From Enterococcus avium ATCC 14025 (GTDB lineage: Bacteria > Bacillota > Bacilli > Lactobacillales > Enterococcaceae), in the NCBI RefSeq assembly GCF_000406965.1, contig NZ_KE136362.1, positions 400,343-464,342 on the forward strand: DNA of 64,000 nt, in the 5' to 3' direction. Shown here piece after piece: positions 18,386-25,989 of the stretch. The position numbers and the translations under genes are program-made. Under the pieces are notes generated by a model, which saw only the letters and a list, made by a program, of their open reading frames with translations, was not told the DNA's origin and made no database searches. Position 1 is the first letter of the stretch. The number at the start of each line of letters is the position of its first letter.

Positions 18386-19830
18386 CAGACTGTAGACAAA
18401 AGACGTCTCGAACTCGTAATTTGAGTTTGAGACGTCTTTTTATCTGATTTCTTTCGAAATTTTGAACAAAAAAATAAAGGCTCCTTGCCTTTCCATAGCC
18501 AGGTGGCTAATTTCTTTAAATTCATTGCAGCAAACACTAGCATCGTATGCGTCGCGACTTTTTCCAAGCCTCGATACTTGGTCCAACGCATCCCATGCTT
18601 TTCTTTTGCATCCGCAAATATTCGTTCAATCGTTTGTTTCCGTTTTTTGTAAATTGATTTATTCAGATCCGTTAGGCGAAGATGTTCCACTTCATCCATC
18701 AGATCTCCCCAAACATGTCTCGTGATGACTCGTTGATGATTTTTACTTTTGGTACATTGGTTTAGCAGAGGACAGTTCACACATTCTTTTGGATTGGATT
18801 TGTATTCTCGGTACCCTTCTCGATTAACCGTTGAAAAAGCGAGCATTTGATCTTGCGGACAAATGTAACAATCATAATACTCGTCATAGAGAAACTCGTT
18901 TTTTGATAATACCCCCTTTTTCCCTTTGGGCCTTGAATAAGGCAAACAAGGTCGAAGGTTCAAATGAGTCAAAAAGTGAACAAACTTAGGTGTCTTATAC
19001 CCAGCATCAGCGACAACACAGTTGATTTCAGGAAAAAGTCTCTTCGATTGTTTGACGAGCTGAAAGGCGACTTGACTGTCATGAATATTTCCAGGAGTGA
19101 TGATTGTGCTAAGAATAAATCCGTTGTCGTCGCATGAAGTATGGGCAGAATAAGCAAATTGTTTTTCTCGTTCGCCTTTGACGTAGTAGCCGCTTTCCGG
19201 ATCAGCCTTACTTATTTTTCTTTCTTTCAGCTTCACTTCCTTTTCTAAGTCCAAAGTAAAAGGGCGTTTTCCGGCCTCTATTCGTTGACGATTGATCTCA
19301 TCTTCTAATTCATCCTGATAGGCTTTCGCTTCATCATGGGTCATTTCTTTCGTAAACTTATGTTTATTGGCGTTAGCTTTGATGTGGGTAGAATCAAGAT
19401 ACAAATTATCCTCTGTTACAAAACCTGCTTTAACTGCTTGTTCTAAAATATAGGCAAAAATATCCTCAAACACCGTCGTTTCTCTAAATCGGCGGACATA
19501 ATTCTTTCCAAAAGTTGAGAAATGGGGGATTTTCTCCTCGAAGGAATAGCCTAAAAACCAGCGGTAAGCGACATTGGTATCGACTTCCTTAATGGTTTGT
19601 CGCATGGAACGGATACCGAATAAATACTGAATAAACACCAATTTGATCAGAATCACTGGATCGATACTTGGGCGACCTAAATCGGAGTAAGTGGCTTCGA
19701 CGATTGGATAAATAAATTCAAAATCAAGCGCGGCATCAATCTTTCGAACGAGATGATCTTGAGGAACTAGATCATCAATCGTAAGCATCGCAAATTGATT
19801 TCTACCATTCGTATTGTTTTTAGACATCAT
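18385..19830 (-). CDS. IS1182-family DDE transposase
   Basis: A 481-residue transposase with the N-terminal DUF772 domain (LVFIQYLFGIRSMRQT, about residues 50-65) and a DDE core: first Asp in LYLDSTHIKANAN, second in VVADAGYKTPKF, Glu in TIERIFADAKEKHG. A cysteine cluster (CYICPQDQ, CVNCPLLNQC) lies between. I start at 19830, where AAGGAGTGATAGTT precedes the ATG. The frame reads through the terminal repeat, and its TGA stop uses the first base of flanking target DNA. Confidence 0.92.
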   Translation of the reverse strand: MMSKNNTNGRNQFAMLTIDDLVPQDHLVRKIDAALDFEFIYPIVEATYSDLGRPSIDPVILIKLVFIQYLFGIRSMRQTIKEVDTNVAYRWFLGYSFEEKIPHFSTFGKNYVRRFRETTVFEDIFAYILEQAVKAGFVTEDNLYLDSTHIKANANKHKFTKEMTHDEAKAYQDELEDEINRQRIEAGKRPFTLDLEKEVKLKERKISKADPESGYYVKGEREKQFAYSAHTSCDDNGFILSTIITPGNIHDSQVAFQLVKQSKRLFPEINCVVADAGYKTPKFVHFLTHLNLRPCLPYSRPKGKKGVLSKNEFLYDEYYDCYICPQDQMLAFSTVNREGYREYKSNPKECVNCPLLNQCTKSKNHQRVITRHVWGDLMDEVEHLRLTDLNKSIYKKRKQTIERIFADAKEKHGMRWTKYRGLEKVATHTMLVFAAMNLKKLATWLWKGKEPLFFCSKFRKKSDKKTSQTQITSSRRLLSTV

Positions 19831-19921
19831 AACTATCACTCCTTGCATTCGTTTTCATAAATCTATTATAAAAGAAAAGACTGTAGACATCATCCATAAA
19901 ATGGACTTTGTCTACAGTCTG
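18386..19921 (-). mobile_element. IS1182-family insertion sequence, 1536 bp
   Basis: The element is bounded by inverted ends CAGACTGTAGACAAA (18386-18400 and the complement at 19907-19921) and flanked by identical 32-bp direct repeats. It carries one transposase gene on the minus strand. A terminator-like hairpin (AAAAGACGTCTCGAACTC pairing with GAGTTTGAGACGTCTTTT) lies near the left end. The right end contains a second inverted copy of AGACTGTAGACA (19880-19891) that pairs with the terminal repeat. Ends and open reading frame appear intact, so the copy may be active. Confidence 0.9.
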
Positions 19922-19953
19922 AAATCCGTTGAGAAATATTTCTCAACGGATTT
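19922..19953. terminator. Right 32-bp target duplication, terminator of htrA
   Basis: Identical to 18354-18385. The palindrome with flanking A/T runs terminates the minus-strand htrA gene. Before the insertion a single copy evidently served both convergent genes. Confidence 0.9.
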
Positions 19954-19958
19954 TTTAT

Positions 19959-21251
19959 TTAGTTATTCCCTTGTTGCTGTGAGTTCGATTTCAAAGAATT
20001 GGCATCAATACTTAATTTAACAGAAACCGTTTCTTTTTTATCCTTGCGATAATAAGTGATTTTCACGGTATCGCCAACTTTGTGTTTGTACAATTCAGAT
20101 TGCAATTCGACGCCAGTTGAAACGTCTGTGTCATCGATTTTGGTAATCACGTCGTATTTCTTCAGGCCCGCTTGATCCGCTGGTGTAGAAGATTGAACAT
20201 TGTTAATTACGACCCCTTGGGTAACAGAGCTAGGAACTTTGACAATTTCGCTGACTTGTTCCGTTGATAGATCAGACAGGTTGACCATTGTGATACCTAA
20301 AGCTGGGCGAACCACTTTGCCGTCTTTTTCTAATTGGTTGATAACATTCACGACATCGTTACTTGGGATGGCGAAGCCGATTCCTTCCACACTAACATTT
20401 GATTCCGTTTGAACAATTTTACTTGAATTAATTCCGATTACTTGTCCAGCCATATTGACTAATGGACCACCGGAGTTCCCAGGATTGATCGCCGCATCTG
20501 TTTGGATCGCGTTGATATTCACCGTTTGACCTTCATCATTTTGGTTGACGACTTGACGATTCAAGGAAGAAATAATTCCCGATGTCACGGAATTTGCATA
20601 TTGAGAGCCTAAAGGAGAACCTAAGGCGATGGCTGGTTCACCAACTTTTAGATTGTCAGAATCACCAAAGGTTGCTGGTTTGATATCTGCCACTTTGTCT
20701 GATTCGACTTTTAAGACAGCCAAGTCAGTATAAGAATCGGTTCCCACCAAGGTTGCTTTAACTCTTGAACCGTCTTTCAACAAGACTTCTAAACCATCCT
20801 GTTTTTCCACCACGTGATTGTTGGTTACGATGTAGGCTGTTTTGCCCTCCAGCTTGTAAATGACCCCAGAACCCTCTGATGTTTCTTCAAGCTGTCCGCT
20901 ATCTTCCTGTGACTGTTGATTGTCATTTCCGCCGAAAAAGTCAGAGAAGCCGCCTAAACCACTTTGTGACTGTTGTTTTTGCAAGTTGATAACAGAGACA
21001 ACCGCATCCTGTACTTTACTAGCCGCATCAGTAATATCTGAATTTACATCCACCTTCATGTTGCTGACTTTTGTATTACCAGCACTTGGTGAACCGCTAG
21101 CATTTTGGTTATTCGGTGCAAGCAGCGAACCATTCGCTACATAAAAAATCCCAATTGTTAAAACAGCACCAAGAACACCGCCTAATAAGCTGGTCCCAAA
21201 GCGCCTAAAAAAACCTGGAGATTTTTTTGGTGTAATATCTTTTCTCATCAT
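19959..21251 (-). CDS. htrA: Membrane-anchored serine protease HtrA (DegP family)
   Basis: A 430-residue surface quality-control protease. One membrane anchor is at about residues 20-42, then a Ser/Gly/Asn-rich linker. The trypsin-like domain carries His146 (TNNHVVE), Asp176 (YTDLAVL) and Ser260 (NPGNSGGPL). One PDZ domain follows at about 325-415. It removes misfolded exported proteins and in related bacteria trims surface proteins. Two ATG codons stand at the start after GGTGGAGTAAAT. The neighbouring rlmH gene is divergent, an arrangement conserved in streptococci and enterococci. Confidence 0.95.
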   Translation of the reverse strand: MMRKDITPKKSPGFFRRFGTSLLGGVLGAVLTIGIFYVANGSLLAPNNQNASGSPSAGNTKVSNMKVDVNSDITDAASKVQDAVVSVINLQKQQSQSGLGGFSDFFGGNDNQQSQEDSGQLEETSEGSGVIYKLEGKTAYIVTNNHVVEKQDGLEVLLKDGSRVKATLVGTDSYTDLAVLKVESDKVADIKPATFGDSDNLKVGEPAIALGSPLGSQYANSVTSGIISSLNRQVVNQNDEGQTVNINAIQTDAAINPGNSGGPLVNMAGQVIGINSSKIVQTESNVSVEGIGFAIPSNDVVNVINQLEKDGKVVRPALGITMVNLSDLSTEQVSEIVKVPSSVTQGVVINNVQSSTPADQAGLKKYDVITKIDDTDVSTGVELQSELYKHKVGDTVKITYYRKDKKETVSVKLSIDANSLKSNSQQQGNN

Positions 21252-21385
21252 ATTTACTCCACCTCTACTGTGTTATACGTTATATTAAGTATAGTATTTT
21301 ATTGTAAGGTAAGTCTACTACAGCGATTTGACTTTTTTATGAAAAAGTTTCGTAGGAAAATATAGATAAATGATGAAAAAACTTG

Positions 21386-21622
21386 TTTTCCACAAGATTA
21401 GTGGAAAACTAAGGAAAAAGTTTGTTAATTGATTTAGTTTTTTTATCCACATAAATGTGGATAAAGTGGATAACTCGGTGGAAAACGTATGTTTGTATAG
21501 AGGATTCCTTACAAAAAGGGAATCAATATCCGAAAAACTGTGGATAAACCTGTGATTAGTGTGCATAACTACGTGGAAAAAGACAAAGACTTCTTTTTTT
21601 AGCTGTTTTGATCGGTGGAAAA
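21386..21622. promoter_or_regulatory. Cluster of DnaA-box-like sites between htrA and rlmH
   Basis: Perfect DnaA 9-mers occur at 21443-21451 (TTATCCACA) and, inverted, at 21456-21464 and 21539-21547 (TGTGGATAA). Single-mismatch copies are at 21386-21394 (TTTTCCACA), 21465-21473 (AGTGGATAA) and 21560-21568 (TGTGCATAA). Four weaker GTGGAAAA sites lie at 21400, 21477, 21572 and 21614. The 410-bp intergenic region holds no gene and must also contain both divergent promoters. Confidence 0.7.
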
Positions 21623-21665
21623 GTTTAATCAGCAAAAGAAACTATAATGAAAAAGGTGAAATATG

Positions 21666-22145
21666 ATGAACATCAAAATTATTTCTGTGGGAAAATTAAA
21701 AGAAAAATATCTCGTTCAAGGAATTTCAGAATATACGAAGCGCTTATCGAAGTATTGCAAGATCACGCTAGTCGAAGTTCCAGATGAGAAGGCACCAGAA
21801 AAACTCAGCGATGCCGAAATGATCCAAGTCAAAGAAAAAGAAGGAGAATGCATCCTTGCGAAGATCAAAGAACAAGAATACGTCTTCGCCCTAGCCATCA
21901 ATGGCAAAAATCCTAGCAGCGAAGACTTCGCTGCCACGCTAGACAAATTGCAAACCAGCGGCAAAAGCCAATTCGTTTTTGTCATCGGCGGCTCACTAGG
22001 ACTAAGTGATCAAGTCCTAAAACGCAGCAATGCGCAGATTTCATTTGGTAAGATGACTTATCCACATCAGCTGATGCGGCTGATTTTGGTGGAGCAGATT
22101 TATCGGGCGTTTAGGATTAATGCGGGGGAGCCGTATCATAAGTGA
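21666..22145 (+). CDS. rlmH: 23S rRNA pseudouridine-1915 N3-methyltransferase
   Basis: A 159-residue SPOUT methyltransferase that methylates pseudouridine 1915 of 23S rRNA in the 70S ribosome. The knotted SAM site is seen in [11 protein letters not shown] (about residues 104-114), and the C-terminus [20 protein letters not shown] is strongly conserved. I start at the second ATG, giving the usual 159 residues. The last codons (GEPYHK) match the typical C-terminus that SCCmec elements use as their attachment site in staphylococci; no such element is present here. Confidence 0.96.
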   Translation: MNIKIISVGKLKEKYLVQGISEYTKRLSKYCKITLVEVPDEKAPEKLSDAEMIQVKEKEGECILAKIKEQEYVFALAINGKNPSSEDFAATLDKLQTSGKSQFVFVIGGSLGLSDQVLKRSNAQISFGKMTYPHQLMRLILVEQIYRAFRINAGEPYHK

Positions 22146-22206
22146 TGATATTTTTATATCGATTCTTGAAAATCCCAATAGTATAGGCAAATAATTTCAA
22201 AAAAAT

Positions 22207-22236
22207 CCGTGATTTCATTTGGTTTTGAAATCACGG
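22207..22236. terminator. Bidirectional terminator after rlmH
   Basis: CCGTGATTTCA pairs perfectly with TGAAATCACGG; A-rich sequence precedes it on the plus strand. Confidence 0.75.
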
Positions 22237-22244
22237 GAGAACTA

Positions 22245-22775
22245 TTATTCGGTTGACTCTCTTGTTACTAAAGTTACAGGTATTACAAAAGACTGACCAC
22301 GGTCTGCTTTATTATCAATCAGATTCAGTAGGCTTTCTACGGCCTTAAGGGCTATTTTCTCTGTATCTTGTTTAATAGAGGAAAGGGTTGGACTTGAATA
22401 CCTATCTTGTGGTATATCGTCAAATCCAATTATCTTCAAATCATCCGGGATTTTTTTATGCTTTTTTCTTAGAACAATCAGAGACTCCAAAGCAATGAAA
22501 TCATTAATCGCAAAAAGTCCATCCGTAGCAGGTTGATTGGTCAGAAATGCTTCTAATTTAGAACCAAAGCTTTCAGAAGAAACATCGGTAGCAAAAATAA
22601 TTTTTTCATCATCAAAGTTTAAACTATTTTTTTTCAATGCATCTTTAAAACCGACCAACCGTTCCTTAGCAGAGGGGGATTTTCGTTTATGCATTTAAAA
22701 TCACAGGGTGGGTTACACCAGCTCGAATCAATGTCTCAGTTGCTTCAAAAGTACCTTAGTATCATAGGACCAAAT
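22245..22775 (-). pseudogene. LacI/GalR-family regulator remnant
   Basis: The open part (about 149 codons ending at 22245) is the effector-binding domain of a LacI-type repressor: DGLFAINDFIALESLIVLR, IIGFDDIPQDRYSSPTLSSI and the C-terminal VTRES. Upstream the homology continues in another frame (GTFEATETLIRAGVTHPVIL, 22695-22760) and ends at stops, so at least one and probably two frameshifts have occurred. The DNA-binding domain and the start are missing. It is not functional as a regulator. Confidence 0.8.
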
Positions 22776-22813
22776 AAAGAAGCAGCGTACAATTGAATGT
22801 ATGCTGCTTCTTT
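22776..22813. terminator. Hairpin terminator in the decayed region
   Basis: AAAGAAGCAGCGTACA pairs with TGTATGCTGCTTCTTT with one mismatch. Confidence 0.6.
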
Positions 22814-22820
22814 ACTATGC

Positions 22821-22932
22821 GATACTCAAACTTGCTCCAGGATCTTCGGCATCGATCGCAAAAACGAGTATCAAAAAGAGGGATACTCAACAATTGCCCT
22901 GACCGCCGGCTCCAGCTGAAAAAACGAGTATC
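22821..22932. repeat. Two tandem about 51-bp elements with GATACTC/GAGTATC ends
   Basis: Element one (22821-22872) and element two (22882-22932) both begin GATACTCAA and end AAAACGAGTATC, while the interiors differ. Each can fold so that its ends pair. The rest of 22695-23178 holds a LacI remnant, these repeats, a short open stretch at 23069-23132 (ending ELHKVSNWKIVG, perhaps the tail of a lost gene) and a terminator. Confidence 0.6.
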
Positions 22933-23130
22933 ACTTTTCTTGCTGATCCGTGTTTGATTTCCTCCGATTATATAACTATTCGCTTCTCAAACTAGAACGG
23001 TAAGCCACCATAAAACGTATCACGTCGATTCTTTTCTATTTGTCCTCATAGTCGCAAAGAGGCCTAAATGAATATGATAAACAGTATGAGTTTGAGCTAC
23101 ATAAGGTTAGTAACTGGAAGATTGTAGGAT

Positions 23131-23172
23131 AAAAGAAAAAGGCTTGCATTTCTGTGTTGATTTGCAAGCCTA
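23131..23172. terminator. Terminator after the TetR gene
   Basis: GGCTTGCA at about 23142 pairs with TGCAAGCC near 23163, with A-rich and T-rich flanks. Confidence 0.6.
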
Positions 23173-23178
23173 AATATA

Positions 23179-23736
23179 TTATTTATACTTCTGAAAAATC
23201 CCGACTAATAAAGTATCTATCGCTTCAGCTAATTCAAATCTAACTTTGTCTGAGGCAGAGAAAGCGTTTCCTAATTGTAAAGTTGTGTAACCGTGAATTA
23301 TTCCAGTAAGCATATTTAATATTTCAAGTGTTTTGTCTTTGTTAAGACTGCATGATTGAATAAGAGTAGTTAATAATGAAAGATAGTTGTTAAAAAGGCT
23401 TGTTGTTTCTTCTGTTCCGTTCCACACAGCCCATTGAATTGTTTCATAAACTCCAGGGTGTTCAATCATATAGTTTAGGTATTCGATAGAAACTAACTTA
23501 ATTGCTTCTTCCCCTATTTTTCCAACGGCAACTTTCATCATTCTTTCATTCATGTCACGCATACCCTTATGAGCAACTTCTAAAAGAAGTTTATCTAAAC
23601 TTTCTATGTGATTATATAAAGATGGCGTACGAATGTTTAATTTTTGAGCAACAGATTTTAACGAAACATTATTTAATCCTTTTTCATCTGCTAAGTCTGA
23701 TGTTGCTTTTATTACTGCTTCTTTAGTGATTTTCAT
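23179..23736 (-). CDS. TetR-family transcriptional regulator
   Basis: A 185-residue repressor with a TetR helix-turn-helix at residues 1-50 (NVSLKSVAQKLNIRTPSLYNHI is the recognition region) and a C-terminal ligand domain of the WHG type. I start at 23736 because GAGGTGCATAACT precedes that ATG. It is divergent from the Ntn-hydrolase gene, and matching 13-bp palindromes overlap both promoters, so it most likely represses both. The AT-rich pair looks acquired compared with its flanks. Confidence 0.88.
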   Translation of the reverse strand: MKITKEAVIKATSDLADEKGLNNVSLKSVAQKLNIRTPSLYNHIESLDKLLLEVAHKGMRDMNERMMKVAVGKIGEEAIKLVSIEYLNYMIEHPGVYETIQWAVWNGTEETTSLFNNYLSLLTTLIQSCSLNKDKTLEILNMLTGIIHGYTTLQLGNAFSASDKVRFELAEAIDTLLVGIFQKYK

Positions 23737-23772
23737 AGTTATGCACCTCATTCAAAATATCATATAAACACA

Positions 23773-23801
23773 ATTTTAGCTAATTGAATTAGTGTAATCA
23801 A
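23773..23801 (-). promoter_or_regulatory. Promoter of the TetR gene with operator in the spacer
   Basis: On the minus strand TTGATT (-35, 23796-23801) and TAAAAT (-10, 23773-23778) are separated by exactly 17 bp. The palindrome CTAATTGAATTAG (23780-23792) fills the spacer, which predicts autorepression. Confidence 0.7.
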
Positions 23802-23830
23802 TAACACCATTAGAAAATTATGATTATTTA

Positions 23831-23873
23831 TTGACTATCCCACAAACACAATTTAAAATACTAATTATATTAG
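23831..23873 (+). promoter_or_regulatory. Promoter and TetR operator of the Ntn-hydrolase gene
   Basis: TTGACT (23831-23836), a 17-bp spacer and TAAAAT (23854-23859) form a near-consensus promoter. CTAATTATATTAG (23861-23873), a second copy of the palindrome seen in the tetR promoter, lies directly after the -10 box. Confidence 0.7.
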
Positions 23874-23912
23874 TCAAATAACTATTTTAAATAGTATTTA
23901 AGGAGTGATTAT

Positions 23913-24608
23913 ATGTGTACAAGATTTGTTTACAATGGTATAGATAAAATTGTTGGTTTTAATTTTGATATTGACCTTTCTGAATGGGAACATACTGTAA
24001 TTACCGAAGAAAATAGATTTTATATTGGTATTAAAATGCCTGACGGTCTGTATCATTCATTTCATGGGGTGAATAAAAATGGTAATGTAGGAACACTTCT
24101 TTATGTTCATGGTAATGAAAATGCACAGTATATAGAAGATGAGGATTGTATTACAATATCTGAATTAACAGAAAAATTCATTAAAGCAGAGATTTCTTTT
24201 GATAAAGCCTTAGACATTGTTAAAAAGAAAAAAATTATTTATGCACCAGATGCTACTATGCAAGCTATGCTTTCTGATAAAAAAGGACGAGTTTTAATTA
24301 TTGAACCCGGAATTGGGTATAGATATGGACAAGAAAGCTTTTCACTTATTACAAATTATTCTATTCTAAAACCAGATATAACAAAGCCGTACATTGTTTC
24401 TGGGGATACAAGATATGAAGTGGCTAAAGAGTTATTGGCAGGATACGATAAAGATTTTTCAGTAAATGATGCATTTAAAGTATTAAAATCTGTTTCTCAA
24501 AAAGACTTGTGGACAACTAGGGTTTCGTTTGTATATTCTACAGAAAAAAATAAAGTATATTATGTCTTGAATAATGATTTTAGTAATGTATTTGAATTTC
24601 AGTTTTAA
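23913..24608 (+). CDS. Choloylglycine hydrolase-family (linear amide C-N) Ntn hydrolase
   Basis: A 231-residue N-terminal nucleophile hydrolase. Met-Cys2-Thr-Arg is the hallmark start: Cys2 becomes the nucleophile after Met removal. FNFDIDLSEW supplies the conserved Asp region and LITNYSILKP the conserved Asn region. It is about 100 residues shorter than bile salt hydrolases or penicillin V acylases, but matches a short group found in Firmicutes. Likely reaction is hydrolysis of an amide such as an N-acyl amino acid, acyl-homoserine lactone or beta-lactam side chain; the substrate is open. AAGGAGTGATTAT precedes the ATG. Control is probably by the divergent TetR protein. Confidence 0.8.
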   Translation: MCTRFVYNGIDKIVGFNFDIDLSEWEHTVITEENRFYIGIKMPDGLYHSFHGVNKNGNVGTLLYVHGNENAQYIEDEDCITISELTEKFIKAEISFDKALDIVKKKKIIYAPDATMQAMLSDKKGRVLIIEPGIGYRYGQESFSLITNYSILKPDITKPYIVSGDTRYEVAKELLAGYDKDFSVNDAFKVLKSVSQKDLWTTRVSFVYSTEKNKVYYVLNNDFSNVFEFQF

Positions 24609-24635
24609 TACTAATGGGTTTATAAATTTGCAATT

Positions 24636-24869
24636 ATGATAAGTCTTAAAAATTTATTAACGAGGTTTATTGACTTGATTTCGGTAGTATCGGGGTATTT
24701 ATTTATGAGCTATCCTTCAGACAATCCAGAAGAGCGGGGGAGTGGCTTGATTTTGGCATCCTCTTCAGCAGCAAAGAAAGCCTTTGGAATTAGCAATGTT
24801 TCTCGCGCTCGTGACCTTTCTTTTCCTTATCCGGCGGATCTCATTTACGAAGGTGGCGAAAGCTTCTAA
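24636..24869 (+). pseudogene. Fragment of a Y-family (UmuC/UvrX-like) DNA polymerase
   Basis: The segment around residues 28-68 of this short frame (RGSGLILASSSAAKKAFGIS, then NVSRARDLSFPYPADLI) matches the palm region of the UmuC-like polymerases carried by Gram-positive plasmids and conjugative elements. The catalytic N-terminus and the remaining 300 or so residues are absent. It is a leftover of a mobile element. Confidence 0.65.
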
Positions 24870-24924
24870 ACCCGTAAGCTATTCGTTTCAATGCTTTAAG
24901 GAAACGATTCTTTTAGACTAAAGT

Positions 24925-25500
24925 CTATTCTTGATATCTTTGATAATAATTCTTCGCTTTTTCCATATGAAGTTGAGAAATAATTTTGTAAAAGTGTGTT
25001 TCAGAAGTGGGCATACTGCTTAGTTGATCGAGTAACGCATTTATTTTTTGTGAATAGATGGGAAAATCAAAGTAAAGATTTACGATATATGTCATAAAGC
25101 GCAGCTGTAAGGAAAAATATAGATTGTCCGCCTTAGTAATAACACGTTCATAAAGCTGCAGACAATCTTTAGCCTCGTCTATATCATTGATCATCAACAA
25201 CCATTGAATACGATTGAAAAAAAGATCGCTGATTTCTTCATAATATCGTTTCGCTTCAAAAATTTCATATTTTGCTAGTTCATCAAGCAGTCTCGCGTAA
25301 AGGCTGCGTTCCTTATCCTTCTCTTTTTCGGAACAGGAAAGAAGGACAAGTTTAGCCAATTTTATTTCTTTTAGTGTCCACATTTTTATTGTATCCAAAT
25401 AAGTAAGAATCTCTAAAAAGGGAGCACGAGAAAAATTGTAAAAATTGGTATTCGTAATAAGCACCAATAAGTAGGCTTTAATCGCTAGATAACGAATTTC
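24925..25500 (-). pseudogene. C-terminal fragment of an Rgg/MutR-family regulator
   Basis: About 190 codons of helical, TPR-like sequence (for instance ADNLYFSLQLRFMTYIVNLY) with the spacing and length of Rgg/GadR/MutR C-terminal domains. The XRE-type DNA-binding N-terminus is missing, and no ribosome site is seen, since the frame closes at a stop near 25526. The upstream end abuts the start of a different truncated gene on the other strand, so the break is probably a deletion junction. Confidence 0.6.
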
Positions 25501-25503
25501 TGT

Positions 25504-25716
25504 GTGAGTGTGGGATTCGTATTTTCATTCATTTATTATTCAAATCAATCGATTTACGCAGTCATTTTGTTTCATGCGCTATTCAACGTATGTGCCTCAA
25601 TTTCTAGTATTTCTTCAATCGAGAAAAATATTATCGCGGTAATTCTATTGAGCATTTTCTATCTTTTATTTTTGTTCCATTACCGTATGATCAGTTCAAA
25701 AAAGATTTTTAGTTAG
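25504..25716 (+). pseudogene. C-terminal fragment of a CPBP-family intramembrane protease
   Basis: Seventy codons with two membrane segments. SFIYYSNQSIYAVILFHALF contains the H-x-x-x-N/F type third motif (HALFN) of CAAX/CPBP proteases, which in lactic acid bacteria are often bacteriocin self-immunity proteins. The first two catalytic motifs are missing. Confidence 0.6.
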
Positions 25717-25941
25717 AGCTGTTTATGTCGTTGGTCTATTTGAATCCATGTAAAATCTATCTTGAAATATCTCTATAAAAGCTTTCGAAATTAGTTTTTA
25801 ACAAGGTATAAATGCTTTTATTTAGTAGTCAAGCTGGAACATACGCTCATTTATTTTACAGGAGTTCTAACCGATTGGATGAAGTGAACGCACTTGAAAA
25901 GCATTAAAAGTTTAGCCGATTACAAATTTAATTGAAACATA

Positions 25942-25973
25942 AGGATGTGTACACCAATTTCCGTACACATCCT
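25942..25973. terminator. Hairpin terminator after the endolysin gene
   Basis: AGGATGTGTAC and GTACACATCCT form a perfect 11-bp stem with a 10-nt loop, 17 bp beyond the endolysin stop on the minus strand. The following T run is weak. Confidence 0.65.
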
Positions 25974-25989
25974 AACTTTGAAGATTACA

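Noticed and set aside
21386-21622. Chromosomal replication origin
   Set aside because: DnaA boxes are clustered, but dnaA, dnaN, rpmH and parB are absent and no DnaA-trio plus AT-rich unwinding arrangement was recognised, so I report only a DnaA-box cluster.
22821-22932. CRISPR array
   Set aside because: Only two units, ends are inverted rather than direct-repeat only, and no cas genes are in the window.
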